A stretch of DNA of 64,000 nucleotides. It comes from Erpobdella octoculata (lineage: Eukaryota > Annelida > Clitellata > Hirudinida > Erpobdellidae). The stretch is from assembly GCA_963978895.1 (NCBI GenBank), contig OZ022243.1, positions 6,800,182 to 6,864,181 on the forward strand. The letters run 5' to 3'. The notes beneath the pieces are model-generated. The model made no database searches, had not been told where the DNA came from, and saw only the letters and a program-made list of their open reading frames with translations. Positions 1 through 12,800 of this stretch are shown one piece after another (the first letter of the stretch is position 1; each line of letters opens with the position of its first letter). Made by a program: the position numbers and the translations under genes.

Positions 1-240
1 CATTTTTTTATTTAAGCAGTCGAGAAAGAAGCGGAGAAATCTTTTTCTTAAAGCTCTTCAATTTTTCACACTATAAATGTTTGTTTTTAATTCATTTTTA
101 CTGTTTTTTGTGTGTTTAATGAACCCAATTCAGTATTAAAATAACGTTAAATTGTTATAATTTAATTTATGTAATTGATTTTATAAAGTAAAAAGTATTT
201 TGAATAAAACAGTTCTTAGAATTTGTACATCCTGAATAAT

Positions 241-497
241 GAGGAGGCAGAGCGGCGGAGCTATACCATAGCCTATGAGGATCATCCGAGGCTGGTATAA
301 ATTGCTAGCTGCATGGGAGGTCGATTTGCCGGTCCTTGTCCAACTTATTGCACTTCATTAGTTGGCGGGCTGGAGTGGGTCGAGCCGTGTGACCACGAAA
401 TCCTTCTGCTTTCGATGGCTTCCTTGCCTTAAAGCCAACATAAACCCGTCACCAACAACTAACTTGTCTTATTGACATATACAGACGTTAAAAAAAC

Positions 498-500
<3 letters not shown>
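241..500 (+). repeat. tRNA-derived SINE, family A, copy 1
   Basis: The head GGCAGAGCGGCGGAGC resembles a Pol III A box, and a degenerate B box (GGATCATCCG) lies about 35 bases on. The body matches three reverse-strand copies in this window (4218-4505, 28221-28350, 37020-37310), all with the stretches ATAGCCTATGAGGATCATCC and GGAGGTCGATTTGCC. The 3' end reads ACGTTAAA, then A-rich sequence and a CA tract. Multiple copies and polarity are directly visible; the tRNA origin is inferred from the box matches. Confidence 0.75.
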
Positions 501-504
<4 letters not shown>

Positions 505-564
<60 letters not shown>

Positions 565-566
565 AC
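505..566. repeat. (CA)n microsatellite at SINE tail
   Basis: Near-perfect CA dinucleotide run directly after the 3' end of the SINE at 241-500. The other full copies also end in CA/TG tracts, so this is probably the SINE tail that has expanded. Confidence 0.9.
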
Positions 567-814
567 CTCTTGTTATCATGCGGTAGTTTTTTATCTTTGA
601 CTATAACGTTATTCTTCACGTGTGTAAAATTTTTTTCTGTCAAGTTGTGCACAAAAGCAAATTCTTGAAAACGATACAAAAATCTAGCGGCTTTATTTAA
701 GAGTTGGAGTTGGGCCCCCTCAAGAACTGTCCAATAAGATTGTAGGTGATTGTTTTACCGTAATATAGCTCAACACTTTCTTGTTTTTAACGCTGTGAAT
801 TGACACAATGTGTT

Positions 815-1430
815 TTTTACCAATGCTTTTATTAACTCGTCGGCTCTGTTTCTCTGTCTGTCTGTTTCTCTGTCTGTTTCAAATCTTGCAATCAATTTTT
901 GAGTCACTTCCTGATGATAGATTTTTTTCAAATTTTGCATACATGCTCAAGATAGAAGACAATGCAATATTCAATTATTAGTTTTACAATAAGTCAATTA
1001 ATTTAGTTAATTTTCTTGAGGATTTTATCGAGGGGTTTCTTGAGGGTTTTCTTGAAGGTTTTCTTGAGGGTTTTCTTGAGGGTTTTCTTGACCACAAAAC
1101 GCTAACCGACTGGCAGACTATTTTACCAAGTTAACACGAACCACACTCACTGACCGCGATTCTCAAGCGTGTACAAAATTTTCATGAAAATAGTTGAGAT
1201 ATTTAAATTCGATGCTTTTTGATGATATTTTTATTATTATTACCAATGCTCGTCGTCTCTGTTTCTCTGTCTGTTTGTTTGTTTCTCTGTCTGTTTCAAA
1301 TCTTGCAATCAATTTTTGAGTCACTTCCTGATGATAAATTTTTTCAAATTTTGCATACATGCTCAAAATAGAAGACAATGCAATATTCAATTATTAGTTT
1401 TACAATAAGTCAATTAATTTAGATAATTTT
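815..1430 (+). repeat. Direct duplication containing a CTGT-rich repeat and a 12-bp minisatellite
   Basis: The stretches 815-1010 and 1240-1430 are near-identical. Each begins with TACCAATGCT and CTGTCTGTTT units, followed by a body running to CAATTATTAGTTTTACAATA. Between them, 1017-1092 holds about five 12-base units of CTTGAGGGTTTT. The CTGT-plus-CAAATCTTGCAA body belongs to a diffuse family also seen at 12636-12790, 18361-18500, 23260-23400 and 25780-25930. The element type is not identified. It resembles the 5' part of non-autonomous Helitron-like repeats but has no confirmed termini. Confidence 0.7.
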
Positions 1431-2986
1431 AATTAATTTCGATATTTCGATATAATTAAGATATTTCGACTTTAACATAAAATAAAAGAGTAATATAAGA
1501 AAAAATTGATTGCAAAATTTGTGTTTTAATTACATATAAGAGCATTGGTTTTAAAAATTCGTTTTTAATTTACTTGTTCTAATTTTAACTTCTAAATTGC
1601 GCACTGTAAATATCCTAATATTAAGATATTAAATATTTATTTAATATCTACTATCAGGAAGACAATTCTTTTACTTAGAAACAAAAAGGTTTAGTTCAAA
1701 AAGTTTTATTACGTAAACTTAAATATTAATTTTGGGTTTTTAGTTTGTTTGTGTATAAGCGTTGTTTAAAAAAAAAAATTTTTTTATAATTTTTTATTTG
1801 TGCTTGTCAAAGAGTTTTGTCTAAAATTATTTTTATCACCGGGTTTCACATTGTTTACTTCAAAATTTTGTTTTTTTTTCAAAACTACGACATTGCTATG
1901 AGATGTATTATTTGTTTATTGTTTTAAAACACTTACGTTTTTCATTTAGCAAAGTAGTTTGAAAGCGCATTTACCTTAATGGAAATGCGCTATACAAGTT
2001 TGTTTGATTGATTTAAACGCAGCGAGCCGCTGTGTACAACTTTGAAAAATGAATACAAACAATAAACAAAAAATAATATAAAAAAAACAAATAAAAAATG
2101 ATAAAAAATCTTTTTTTTAGAAATGATAAATACTGATAAAAACAAAAAAATATCAAAACAGAACATGTGAAACATGAAAATACTTTATACAATTATAAAA
2201 ACATCTCTTTCAAATAATAATTCAAGAACTAAAAATAATCATTCTGAAAGCGTATTAACGGCTGTGGTTGTTTATAATGGAAAAGATTATTAACTTTGAT
2301 CTAGTTTATTTTATAGATTAAAGTATTATGTTATTATAGGATGTTAAAATGATTTAACTGAAAAATGATTACTGAAGATGTACTTTGTGTAGTTATATAT
2401 TTGAAAAATGCATGATATCATGTTACAAATTTATTGAAGACTTTTTTCAATATTTATTTGAAAGTGTTTTATGATTTCCATATCCACATACTTAACATAT
2501 GAAGTATTCAAAAATGTGTAGTCAATTTTTAACATATTTATAGACTTATCATTCTGATTTGCTAAACCATAAGCGGCCGAATTAAAAAACAAAAAAGATT
2601 AGTTAAAAACAAAATTTTCACTGTTCAGTTGTTTTAAAACTTTAATTCATAATATTTTCGATCTTACAATCAATCTGAAAATACAATTTAATACACTGAA
2701 AGTTTGTTTTAATGGTTGATAGGAAATATTTTGTTCAAGCCTCACAAAATTACTAACGCATTCCTTGAGCAAACAAGTAAACACGGTAAATTTGGATGAC
2801 TTAAAAATGAAAAGAAATACTTCTAAAAACATTTAATAGAATGTTTTGACGAATTTTATTATTACGTTATTGTCAATCCTATACGAAGTTGTTAAATTAG
2901 TTTATTGAAAGATATTATAATAAAGCTTTTATATTCCGTAGTTTGGATTCAAAAACACCGCCAAATCGTTTGTTTCAATTGCTTTC
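1431..2986. other. AT-rich sequence, no gene seen
   Basis: No open frame with family resemblance on either strand. The stretch is dominated by A and T homopolymers. Confidence 0.6.
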
Positions 2987-3200
2987 TCACTTGATTGCTG
3001 ACCACAGCAAGCAATCTTCACAAGCTTGTCCATAAATCTCGTTGTCACCCAAACCCTTCATGAAACGCTGAGGAGGTTCCCTAAGTTTGTCTTTCTTACC
3101 CTTATCACTTAAACTCAATTTTTCCAGTTCATCTCTTAGCTCACTCATCAAGAGCACATCTGATGCCTTTAAATTCCACTTCTGACACCAAGTGTTACGA
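2987..3200 (-). pseudogene. LTR retrotransposon fragment: LTR end, primer-binding site and start of gag
   Basis: Reading the minus strand, a putative LTR ends in TCGTAACA at 3193. Two bases later comes TGGTGTCAGAAGTGG (3190-3176), a typical tRNA primer-binding site for Gypsy-type elements. An open frame then starts at 3148 and runs 53 codons to a stop at 2987-2989 (MSELRDELEKLSLSDKG at its start, charged, gag-like). Nothing downstream on the minus strand resembles protease or reverse transcriptase, so this is a 5' fragment. The far LTR boundary was not found. The site is clear; the gag assignment rests on position and composition. Confidence 0.6.
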
Positions 3201-4217
3201 TGTCGCCAATCGTATACGGGATTTTTGGAATAGTTTTGTGGTTTATAGAAAGATAATGAAATACATATATGTGTCTTTTTCTATTTTAAAATATTTTTTT
3301 TATTTTGTCAGGTCGAGATGTAGGTGATCGATAAATAAATCATTGATAAAAATATATCAATATAACAGCGACGGGTATAGGTATTTCTGGTGGGAGGATG
3401 ATCTAACCAAAACTTGAAATAACAAATTTTTTACAAGTTACGAAACAAACAGTTTGCACAAAGACAAAAAAAGACACAATTCAAAACAAAGGTCAAATTT
3501 CTAGAATAAAAAATCTACAGTGCAAAATTAGGACGCCTATTTTTGCTGGCTGCTAATTTATAAATAACATTATCTGTTTCTAAAGGCAATGCTTTATAGA
3601 TATACAATAATGTTAGGCCAGTTAAACGCTCATCTGTAGTTCTGTTCAGGGGAGCAACGAGAAAGAAATGCTGGAGGTGCTGAAGTTTGGGTAAAAAAGA
3701 AAGCCCCCTGCAGGTAAAAAAATTGTTTGACTATCTTCAGTTTGAAGTTTTTTTTAAATCTTTAATAATATATATTAATGAGAGAAAAAGGAGCAAAAGC
3801 CCGCTTAGTTGCGCCACTAGCAATGAGCTTTTTAATATCTTCATGGCATTGGAGCTCCTTTCGGCTATATATGTAGTAATGGAATTCCCATGCCGGCATG
3901 CACTCTCGTTTTACAGTAAACTAGCGAGAGGTTCATTTTTTAGCATATAAAATGTTTTTTAGTAATCTGGTGGGGACGAGGGGATGCATCCCCCACCCCC
4001 TGGATCCGTCGGTGCAATATAAATAAGTTTAATATTTAGTTGAAATTTAATTTTTTTTAGAAAATAATATAATGTGTTAAAATATAAATATATTTTCATT
4101 ACTTAAAACAAAATTAAGAAGTCTAAAACTTTTATTAAATTGTTTAATCATAGTAATTTATTAACAAAATACAACAGCATTATTATTTTACATAAATTAC
4201 AATACAAATTAATAGAG
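3201..4217. other. Repeat-like non-coding DNA with one GC-rich palindrome
   Basis: The first part may be LTR sequence of the adjacent retroelement fragment. Positions 3967-4010 form a GC island in AT-rich surroundings with the perfect 14-base palindrome GGGGATGCATCCCC. An 87-codon open frame at 3687-3950 shows no recognisable motif and was not called. Confidence 0.5.
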
Positions 4218-4505
4218 TGTGTGTGTGTGGTTTGTTTAACGTCTGTATCTGTCAATAAGACATTTTAGACGGTATGTATGTTTGAGTGTTTGGTGACGTG
4301 TTTATGTTGGCTTTGAGACAGGGAGGCCACCGAAAGCACAAGGCTTTTGTGGGCACATGGCTCGACTCACTCCAGCCCGCCAACTAATAAGTGTAAGAAG
4401 TTGGACAAGGACCGGCAAATCGACTTCCCAAGCAGCTAACAATTTAACCAGCCTCGGATGATCCTCATAGGCTATGGTATCGCTCCACCGCTTTCCTCCT
4501 ACCTC
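4218..4505 (-). repeat. tRNA-derived SINE, family A, copy 2
   Basis: Reverse-strand copy of the family at 241-500. The A-box-like head is at 4505-4485, and the tail ACGTTAAACAAACC followed by CA repeats is at 4245-4218. It gives the cleanest full-length view of the family with the copy at 37020-37310. Confidence 0.8.
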
Positions 4506-4519
4506 CGAGTGACGCAAAG

Positions 4520-4580
4520 GAAAACCATTTAAACTTTTGTTGCTATCAAACAAGAAGTGTCTCAAAATGATATAAAAGCT
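4520..4580 (+). repeat. Dispersed ATTTAA...CAAG...GTGTC motif, copy
   Basis: Member of a short dispersed family whose core is CATTTAAACTTTTG, then GCCATCAAGCAAGAGGTGTC with variation. Similar copies occur at 5761, 10661, 18763, 20273, 26174 and 28374. It lies directly upstream (minus sense) of the SINE head at 4505. Function unknown. Confidence 0.6.
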
Positions 4581-4779
4581 GCCTTAGAGTTTTGAATTAA
4601 TTTACTGTTTAAACAAATTTAGACAACGTGTTACAGGTGGAGTTGATCAAAGAAATCAACAATTTCATCCATAAACAACTCTCTTTTTTAACTACCTTCA
4701 ACTTCTACATTCCACGGCGCTAAAGTTGCGCTCTATTGTAGCTGTGTATGGTTTTGCTTACCTGGTGTGATAACTATAA

Positions 4780-5263
4780 AGACAAGAATAATAAAATTAA
4801 TCAATGTAGAGCAGGTAATAAAGCAAGGTGTCGGAAGTTCTGATAATTCACCTTCTCAAGAAACTACAAGTACTGTTTTCTACAATAACAAGCACTCTCG
4901 CAACGATCACAGCATCAGCTAATCAATCGGATGGAATACTCTTGATATTAACCATCATTTCCGCTTCTAAAATAATGACAGTTGTTGATGTCTGCTATTT
5001 TTTGTACACCAAATAAATTCAATTCATTTGACATTAAAATAAATAGGCTTCTTTCTAAATAAAACCATTGTTTAACATGCATTCACAACAAATTGCTATT
5101 AAAATTTTAAACTATTAAAAACGGAATGAAGTAATTATTTTATACAAAACAAATATGATAGTTGAATATTTTATATCTGTGTTTGCTTTCTTGCTAAAGC
5201 CATAAGTTAAAAGACATTGATTACTAAAAAAAAAAGAAAACTTCCGTTATCTAATCAAGCTGA
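4780..5263 (+). repeat. Duplicated block, copy 1 (partner 28711-29187)
   Basis: Closely similar, collinear sequence to 28711-29187, beginning GACAAGAATAATAAAATTAA. Both copies lie the same way round downstream of a family-A SINE and a dispersed motif, so a larger unit (about 4218-5263 against 28221-29187) was copied. A 62-codon frame inside (4828-5016) has a counterpart at 28759, but shows no known motif. Confidence 0.75.
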
Positions 5264-7095
5264 AACGTTATTGGGTTTATTGTCGACATGAACTTCCCAT
5301 TTTATCATTTTTTCAGATTGATTAGACTGAAATTAAATATTTTAAAAAAATTACAAAAGTTAACGGGTTTTTAAATCAATAATTTTGTTGTGGAAAATTA
5401 ATCAGCAGTATTTTTTTAATTTAAAAAAAAAACAATTTATAATTCTTCAAGTTAAAAATTCTCAGTAAAAATTCTTTCTGAACTTATCTTAACATTTTTA
5501 TCCTCACATACTTCACATATACGTGTTAATTTTTTTTTAAATGGACTTGCTCATCATAATCAAAAAATGACTCAAAAAATCAGAAGCTGTCGCTTGATAA
5601 ATAGTTTCAGATGGGTTTGTTTCAATAGTAGACATAGGAATCGAAATTTAAAATAGAGTACATTTGGCTGTTTGAAAAATCAATTTTTTTTTTCAAAAAG
5701 TTTAAGATTCTTGTCTACGCAATTTTTCAAAAAGAACTGCAGCACAACGGTTGACGCAGAATAAAAATATTTAAGCTTTAGCTGCCATCAAGCGAGAGGT
5801 GTTTTTCAAGATACAAGCACAATCGTATCCACGGTTTTTAATCCTTTATATTAACTTCACAGTGTTTGCTTGCTTGAATGAACCATACGTTGGGACTTTT
5901 CACCAATAACACATCTTCAATGATGTCAATGATTTTATAGATAATTTCACTTCTACTACTTTTCCTATTTTAAATAATTTATTTTCATTTAAAACTACAA
6001 GATTTAGAATCTCTTTTAAAACAGCTCCTTAGATTGACCACGAATGTTTTAATATGGAGCAATTGGGTTGTCATGTATGAATTTTTTTACGAGATCCAAC
6101 AACAACAGCTATAATGATCTGTGTATGAGAATTATACTTTGTTAAATAATTAATTTGTTTTTGCCGTTTATTTCATTTCATGCCATTTATTTATTTTTTT
6201 AAAAACAATTTTGTTAAAATTGAATAAACGTTTAGTTTTCAAAGAGAATATTTTCTTAATTCATAAACAAAAATTAATTATAGAAAAAAAATGTTTAGTT
6301 ACATATTTTTAAGCAATTTCGTAGAGTTTATAAATAAAATACTTTCAGCTTATATCACCCGTATGCTTAAATTAACTCATTATTACGAAACGCAAGCTAG
6401 GGATCCAGATGCTAGAAATATAACAGTTTTGCCGTTTTTTGTACGTTATTTAGTTTAAATATTAGTTTGTATTTAGATAGCATAGTTTCAACCAGTAAAA
6501 AGTATAAATTAAAGCTATAAATCGTTCGTGTTTTCATTGGCTAACGTATAAAAAATGATAAAATACAAACATGAATTCCGTGATTTGTTTGGAAAGAAAC
6601 ATTTGTTTTTGTGTCAGAAGCGTCTTCAACCTAACAAGTGAGTAATTTTCTGAACCTTAATAGAATATTTATGCAGCCAGTTGATATAGCTACAGCAACT
6701 ACCTCTGCCATAACAAAAACCCCGACTTCTACTAGTGCGGCGGAGCATTGAATTCAAAAAAAAGTTGATTTTGTAGAACCACTACAATTGCCTTAAAACC
6801 ATTTATATAATATCAGTTTGTCAAAATTACAAACTTATTTTTGGCGTTGTTTAAAGAACCCGAGCATTTTATGTTGAATTTTCGCATTTTATTGAGGTTA
6901 CCCAAATTTTAATTGTTTTTGTTTTAATTTTGATAGCATGAATAAACTTCAAAGTTCATTGAGCCTAAAGATTGTTGTAATTGTTTTCATAAACGCAATT
7001 ATTCATCAGTTCAAAACACCTCTCGCTTGTGTCACTTTTCTGTTTAATTAAATTTGCTTTGAGACCAACGGCGTTGCGGTGTTTACCAGTTCGTT
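5264..7095. other. AT-rich sequence, no gene seen
   Basis: Contains only one copy of the dispersed motif (5761-5810), one reversed core (7007-7030), and homopolymer-rich DNA. No coding signal. Confidence 0.55.
5761..5810 (+). repeat. Dispersed ATTTAA...GAGGTGT motif, copy
   Basis: Core AAATATTTAAGCTTTAGC followed by TGCCATCAAGCGAGAGGTGT, matching the family described at 4520. Preceded by CTGCAGCACAACGG, which is also shared with the 10661 copy. Confidence 0.6.
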
Positions 7096-9250
7096 CACAA
7101 ACAACATTTATTCGTGTAAGGAATGTCATTGAAAAAAAAACCTAAGTTTTATTTTCAAAATTGATTACAGGATATAAATAAAAGAACAAATTAATTTCAG
7201 TTGCTAGGATTTTCATCAACTGTGAAATGTATTGTTCTCTAGAAATTACAATCATGTTTTTTTCTGGTTGGATAAAACTGTAAAAGCTAAAATTTTACTG
7301 AATAGTAAAATAATTACAGCTTTTTTTTAACAGTTGTGACTTGAAAATAAAGATAAAATTACAGACAAATCTGAAAGAAAATTTCTAATCAGATGTATTG
7401 TCCTCTATGACAGGCTACCTTTTTATTTCTTTATAAAAAATAAATTGAAACAGGCTTTTTGAAAAAAATAGTTTTCAATAACTTTTTAATGTAATGAAAA
7501 AGTAAAACTGATAATGCAAATATTTTATTAAAACATTTCAACGTTATCAATAGATGAATACAAAGGAATTAGACCTATCGCTTCTGTACATGAACGAACT
7601 TTATTTGTTTTATGTTGGAACTGATTTGTAACTGTTAGAAATATAATAAAAATACCAAACGACGATTAACCATTTAACGTTTTCAAGGCGCTAGTCTATT
7701 GGTTTAATTTACAACGGTCTACAAGATCTCACACTCATAACGTTATAACTAAAATAGTATGTTGTACAATAATTAGTACCCGTTCAAAACCATTCTATGT
7801 TTTTATCATTACTTTTGTGTTTTTGATTCGTTTTGTTTTAATGAATATTCAGACACTTTTTCATTTCAAAGTTTGCATTTTGTTGCTATATCTTTTCTCA
7901 CTATGTCTGTATCTCTCATTTATTTGCCAACGACTAAAAACCTTCCTTTTCAGTCCAATTGTAGCCGAACCCTTTTGAACGCCTAGTCTAAAAAAGCGCT
8001 ATATAAAGTGAATAAGTCATTTATGAATCTCTTTATCCTCATATTTTTGTATACATTTTCAGAATCTTGAATTAGTTTAAAAAAAAAATAAAAAAAAAAT
8101 AATAGTTTTTACGAAAGACCTGAAATATAGAAAAACATCAGACGACGATCAAGTAAAATTAATTTTAAGCTGGAGTGCATGAGTTAATAAACAATAAACA
8201 AAAAACTCTCTAACAACAGAATTAAACAACAATCTTCGTTTATGAAGAAACTGTGTTTTATTTGGTTTATTTGCAAGACACCTTTTGCAATTGATATTCG
8301 AAAACTTAAATTACTGAGATATGAAAAAATTAATGAGCGGTAATTGATTAAAATCATAGTCTAATTTATAAATAGTTCTTTGAGAACTACTTATAAACTG
8401 GTTTATTTTGCATTTTATCGGTTCAAACTACTGAAAAGATGTACTAAAAGAATAATTAAATAATTCTGCACAACATACCAGCGAGTTGTTTTGGGTTAAA
8501 ATTTAAATTATGATTTTGTTATTTTCATTTTACTTTTGTATTGGAACTATTTAACATTTATAATTATGGTAGAATACTTTCCAGTTTCTTGGTGCGTTAA
8601 TTCAAATGTTCATCTTGAAACACTTGAAATGTACAATGATTGATATTGTTACGACATTGCCAAACGTAAAGGTGGCTTTTAAAATGATTCTAGAAGTTAG
8701 TATACAATAATAAACATTTAACGTCTTTTAATCTTTGCAATTACAACGTTTACACTGAAATAGTTACTATAAAGAGATATAAATAACATCAAAAATTGTT
8801 TATTCAAATTCAATTATTAAACGTTAAAATAGCATCATGCATATACAATTAAACATTAAAAATGTGAAACATTAAAACAAAATAAAGTCAATCTTATACA
8901 AAAAATAATTGAAATTTTGTAAAAATGAAGAAGTAAAACAATTTAATGATAATGATGCACGTAATTTTTTTCATGCTGCTGTCATTGAAATTCTTCAAAA
9001 TTCATCAATGTATCTGTGTGACTTATATATTCGTTGTAATTTGAAAACATTATTATGTTTGCATCCATCCTGTAATAATACATCAGTGTTGTGCGTCATA
9101 AATCATAAATAGTGATACATTTAAACTACATTAGAAAATTGTAGTTTAATCTGCACAATATGGTTCAGTTATTCAAGTAAAATATGTTGATTGCAATTTG
9201 CTGCATGTGCCAACAAAATGTTGGATTATTAAATGATTTTAGCGGCATTT
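7096..9250 (+). repeat. 2.1-kb duplicated block, copy 1 (partner 44666-46776)
   Basis: Collinear and nearly identical to 44666-46776, starting at AACAACATTTATTCGTGTAA and ending at TTGGATTATTAAAT. This copy has about 40 bases near 7401-7440 that the other lacks. An AAGCGCTATATAAAGTG segment at about 7993-8010 resembles the 3' tails of some LINEs. A TGTTACGACATTGCC segment at 8647 followed by CTAGAAGTTAGT looks LTR-like. No conserved protein is encoded. It may be an unclassified mobile element or a segmental duplication. Confidence 0.8.
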
Positions 9251-9252
9251 TT

Positions 9253-9932
9253 TGAATGAATGAATGAATGAATGAATGAATGAATGAATGAATGAATGAA
9301 TGAATGAATGAATGAATGAATGAATGAATGAATGAATGAATGAATGAATGAATGAATGAATGAATGAATGAATGAATGAATGAATGAATGAATGAATGAA
9401 TGAATGAATGAATGAATGAATGAATGAATGAATGAATGAATGAATGAATGAATGAATGAATGAATGAATGAATGAATGAATGAATGAATGAATGAATGAA
9501 TGAATGAATGAATGAATGAATGAATGAATGAATGAATGAATGAATGAATGAATGAATGAATGAATGAATGAATGAATGAATGAATGAATGAATGAATGAA
9601 TGAATGAATGAATGAATGAATGAATGAATGAATGAATGAATGAATGAATGAATGAATGAATGAATGAATGAATGAATGAATGAATGAATGAATGAATGAA
9701 TGAATGAATGAATGAATGAATGAATGAATGAATGAATGAATGAATGAATGAATGAATGAATGAATGAATGAATGAATGAATGAATGAATGAATGAATGAA
9801 TGAATGAATGAATGAATGAATGAATGAATGAATGAATGAATGAATGAATGAATGAATGAATGAATGAATGAATGAATGAATGAATGAATGAATGAATGAA
9901 TGAATGAATGAATGAATGAATGAATGAATGAA
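9253..9932. repeat. (TGAA)170 microsatellite
   Basis: 680 bases of uninterrupted TGAA tetramers. It begins at the right edge of the duplicated block 7096-9250. The partner block at 46776 has no such array. Confidence 0.97.
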
Positions 9933-10660
9933 TAATCGCATCAGGGTTTGATTTTTATAAAACGTTGCGTTTTTTTATCACTGGTGAAATTTTCCTTAAA
10001 AAAATAACTTAACGTAACAAAACCACAGAATAATATTGCTGATTCATTTACAAACGTTAGCTTTAAATTGTTAAATTGTACATTTCCTTGTCGTCACTTT
10101 GTTGTTTTACATGGTTAGCAATCATTGTTTGTTATTTTACAATTCTATACTGATTCAAAAGTTTCTTATACGTTCAATCCTCACGCACTTTACATATAAG
10201 TATTTAGGAAACTGTGGATAAGATTTTAAATTATTATTTGCCAAATAACAAATTTTAAAATCTTTAAAAAAAAGACAAAGTCTTCCCAGTTTACTGGTTT
10301 CTTTGTTTTGTTGGCAAGACACAATCACGTTTAACATCGCAGGATTTCAAATATTTTTTCTAGTATTTTGTTATGTTGATTTTTGTTTTTTAAACAAACT
10401 GTTTAGTATATTAAAAAATAAGCAGCTAAAAACTTTGGTTTAATAAGTAATACTAGAAAATAGGATTAGTGTCATCTATAGCAAATGGCGATTCTATCGT
10501 TTTTTGCCCAGCGTTTTACTAAACAACTTTTTCAAGCAGACGTGTGTTCTGTATTGTACACAACAATCTGTGTTTAAAATAAAACTTTATTTATCTCATC
10601 CATAACCATCATATAACATTATTTGTTGCGCAATAATGCAGCACGACGGATAACGCAAAT

Positions 10661-10760
10661 GAAAAATATTTAAGCTTTTGCTGCCATCAAACAAGAGGTG
10701 TCCAAATTAATATAAACTGAATATGTTTTAGAGTTTTGAAATAATTTCTCATCTGATTTG
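10661..10760 (+). repeat. Dispersed ATTTAA...GAGGTGTC motif, copy
   Basis: Reads GAAAAATATTTAAGCTTTTG then CTGCCATCAAACAAGAGGTG. The right-hand extension (GTTTTAGAGTTTTGAAATAA) is shared with the copies at 4520 and 28374, so the full unit is about 100 bases. Confidence 0.65.
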
Positions 10761-11157
10761 CCGACAAAATGTAACTGCGTTTGATTGTGTCTAAAATTGT
10801 CAGTTTCAAATTAAAACTGACAATTCCGTGTCGTCGCGTTATTATTTAGAATCGAGTAAATCATTTGTATCTACAAAACTAATTAATCAAAAAAAATAAA
10901 TCTAGCAAGAATTTGTATTGCTACTTTTTAAATGCAAATTTTTTGTGTTTTAATTCGCTTAACAAATATCTGGTTCATTAAGAAGCCTAAATGAAATCTA
11001 GCATAATTAATCAAACAATTATAATTATATTGAACAATTATAATACAGACTGTTTAATCAAATTTAAATTGTTGTTTTCATCCACAAAGTGTTAATTTAT
11101 CTGAGAATCAGTGTTGATTTGATAACTAGTATCTTTTTCTTTAAATAAAACAAAAAA

Positions 11158-12160
11158 TTTCTGTTTACTGTTACAAAAACCCAAGTAAAGCATTGTTGAA
11201 TCAATATTAAACGTTATTTTTAAGCTGCTAAAATTGATTGTTTCATCTTGTCAGATTATTGTTTTGCATCGTGTGAGTTTTTGTTTTTTAAAATTACCAA
11301 TAATTAGCAGTTTAACGATTGCAGTCATTTTGGTTTATTGTTAGTATAAACAGAAAATTTCTATTAAATGGGCTCAATCTCATCTTCCAGGGTTTTTTTT
11401 AATTTAATGTTTTAAACATTCTAAATAAATTTGAATAAATAATTTTGATTTTGTTATTCTAATTCAAGCCATTTGTTTTAGCATGCTTCCATTGCATGTT
11501 TTTTGCACATTATACTTCCAATTGATTGAACAAAACTTAATTAAATTCGTTGATTACTAAATACACGAATATGAATTTTGTTTTTTCTTTTAAATTTGCT
11601 GAACGACTGTTGCCTAACGTAGGTACAAAAAAAACTAACCCATAAAAACAAAGTTTTTATTATAAATCCTTTATATACGATCCTAGATTTTTATTTTATT
11701 TGAATTTTTGAAAAAAATTTTGAATTTTTTGAAAAAAAATTTTGAATTTTGAATTTTTTGAAAAACTTAATTATACAATATTCGATCAAACTGAAATTTT
11801 GATAGATTCAATTGTCTCGCAGCCCAAGTCGATGTGCCAAATTTCAGCTCGATCGGATAACGGGAAGTGAGTTAATTGTGAGACTCAAAGTTTGTGACCG
11901 ACAGACAGGAAGACAATCTAAAATAATATAAAGGATTTAAAAAGCATTTGCTTTAGCAATAACAATAAGTACGTTTTTATTCTTACAGAAACTCAGTGAA
12001 GCATTGCTGATTCAATATTAAGCGTCAGCTTTAAGCTGTTAAAATTTGATAGTTCCATCTTGTGACATTATTATGTTGCATAGTGTAAGTTTTTGTTTCT
12101 CAAAGTTATAAATAATTAGCAGTTTAACGTTTGCAGTCATATTTGTTTGATTTTGCTAAC
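11158..12160 (+). repeat. Pair of ~180-bp direct repeats, 11158-11345 and 11985-12160
   Basis: Both copies run from AAGCATTGYTGATTCAATAT-type sequence through TCATCTTGT and AATAATTAGCAGTTTAACG to TGCAGTCAT. They are diverged but collinear. A weaker, partial match lies at 10010-10140. Family not recognised. Confidence 0.6.
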
Positions 12161-12635
12161 GTTTATTTTTCTAAACATTTTAAATATGGCATTTGTTCAT
12201 TGTTACCCGTTAAATGCAAAGATTCTCATTGATTTGCTCAATAAATGTTTTATCTATCGAGAAACAAAATTAAAATGTCGTTTTATCAGTAACTTGTTAG
12301 TTTTAAATAGTTTGATGAAAAATTGCTAAATTATCTTAATGTTTAAAAAACCAAATTTTGAAAACAAAGTAATTTTTACCAGAAATTTTAAGAAAATATG
12401 TATGACTAAGTAACAAACAACTATTTAGTATTCCTGAAAAGTTTAGTTTTATTAAATTCAATTATTATTTTAGCATTGACCGAAATCGTCAAATAAATGT
12501 AAATTAAAGTTATAATAGCGAAGATAAATTAAATTATATTAAATTAAATTAAATTAATTAGATAACAATCAGAACTGTGCAAAATGATTATTTTCCTGTT
12601 TTTACACACTTTTACTTAACTTGACTTCTTTGTCT

Positions 12636-12800
12636 CTCTATCTGTCTATCAGTCTATCTCTCTGTCGGCTAATTTTGCAATCGATTTTAAACTAACGAGG
12701 AGCTAGAGACTTCAAAATATAAAAATACCTTCGAACTAATTAATAATGCATTCTGTCAAATTTTCAAATCAATTGGACAAAATTAAAATAATAATTATTT
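12636..12800 (+). repeat. CTGTCTAT-headed dispersed repeat
   Basis: Tetranucleotide-like CTATCTGTCTATCAGTC run followed by a TTTTGCAATCGATTTTAAAC body, similar in plan to the copies at 815-1430. No termini resolved. Confidence 0.45.

Larger units (their letters stand above)
9933..12635. other. Non-coding AT-rich DNA with diffuse repeats
   Basis: Holds the dispersed motif at 10661-10760 and a pair of direct repeats (11158-11345 and 11985-12160). A fragment at 11818-11900 (CAAATTTCAGCTCGATCGGA, then a GACAGACAGG unit) is of a type common in non-autonomous DNA repeats. No gene seen. Confidence 0.55.

Noticed and set aside
3193..3230. Plus-strand LTR start related to 8647 (TGTTACGA...GCC)
   Set aside because: The PBS at 3176-3190 shows the element lies on the minus strand and ends here, so the short match with 8647 is probably coincidental or reflects common LTR end rules.
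3967..4010. GC-rich palindrome GGGGATGCATCCCC as a regulatory site
   Set aside because: Single copy with no neighbouring gene; more likely debris of a transposon end.
9165..9941. Long minus-strand frame of repeated FIHS
   Set aside because: It is the translation of the (TGAA) array. The four-base unit gives open frames without any selection.
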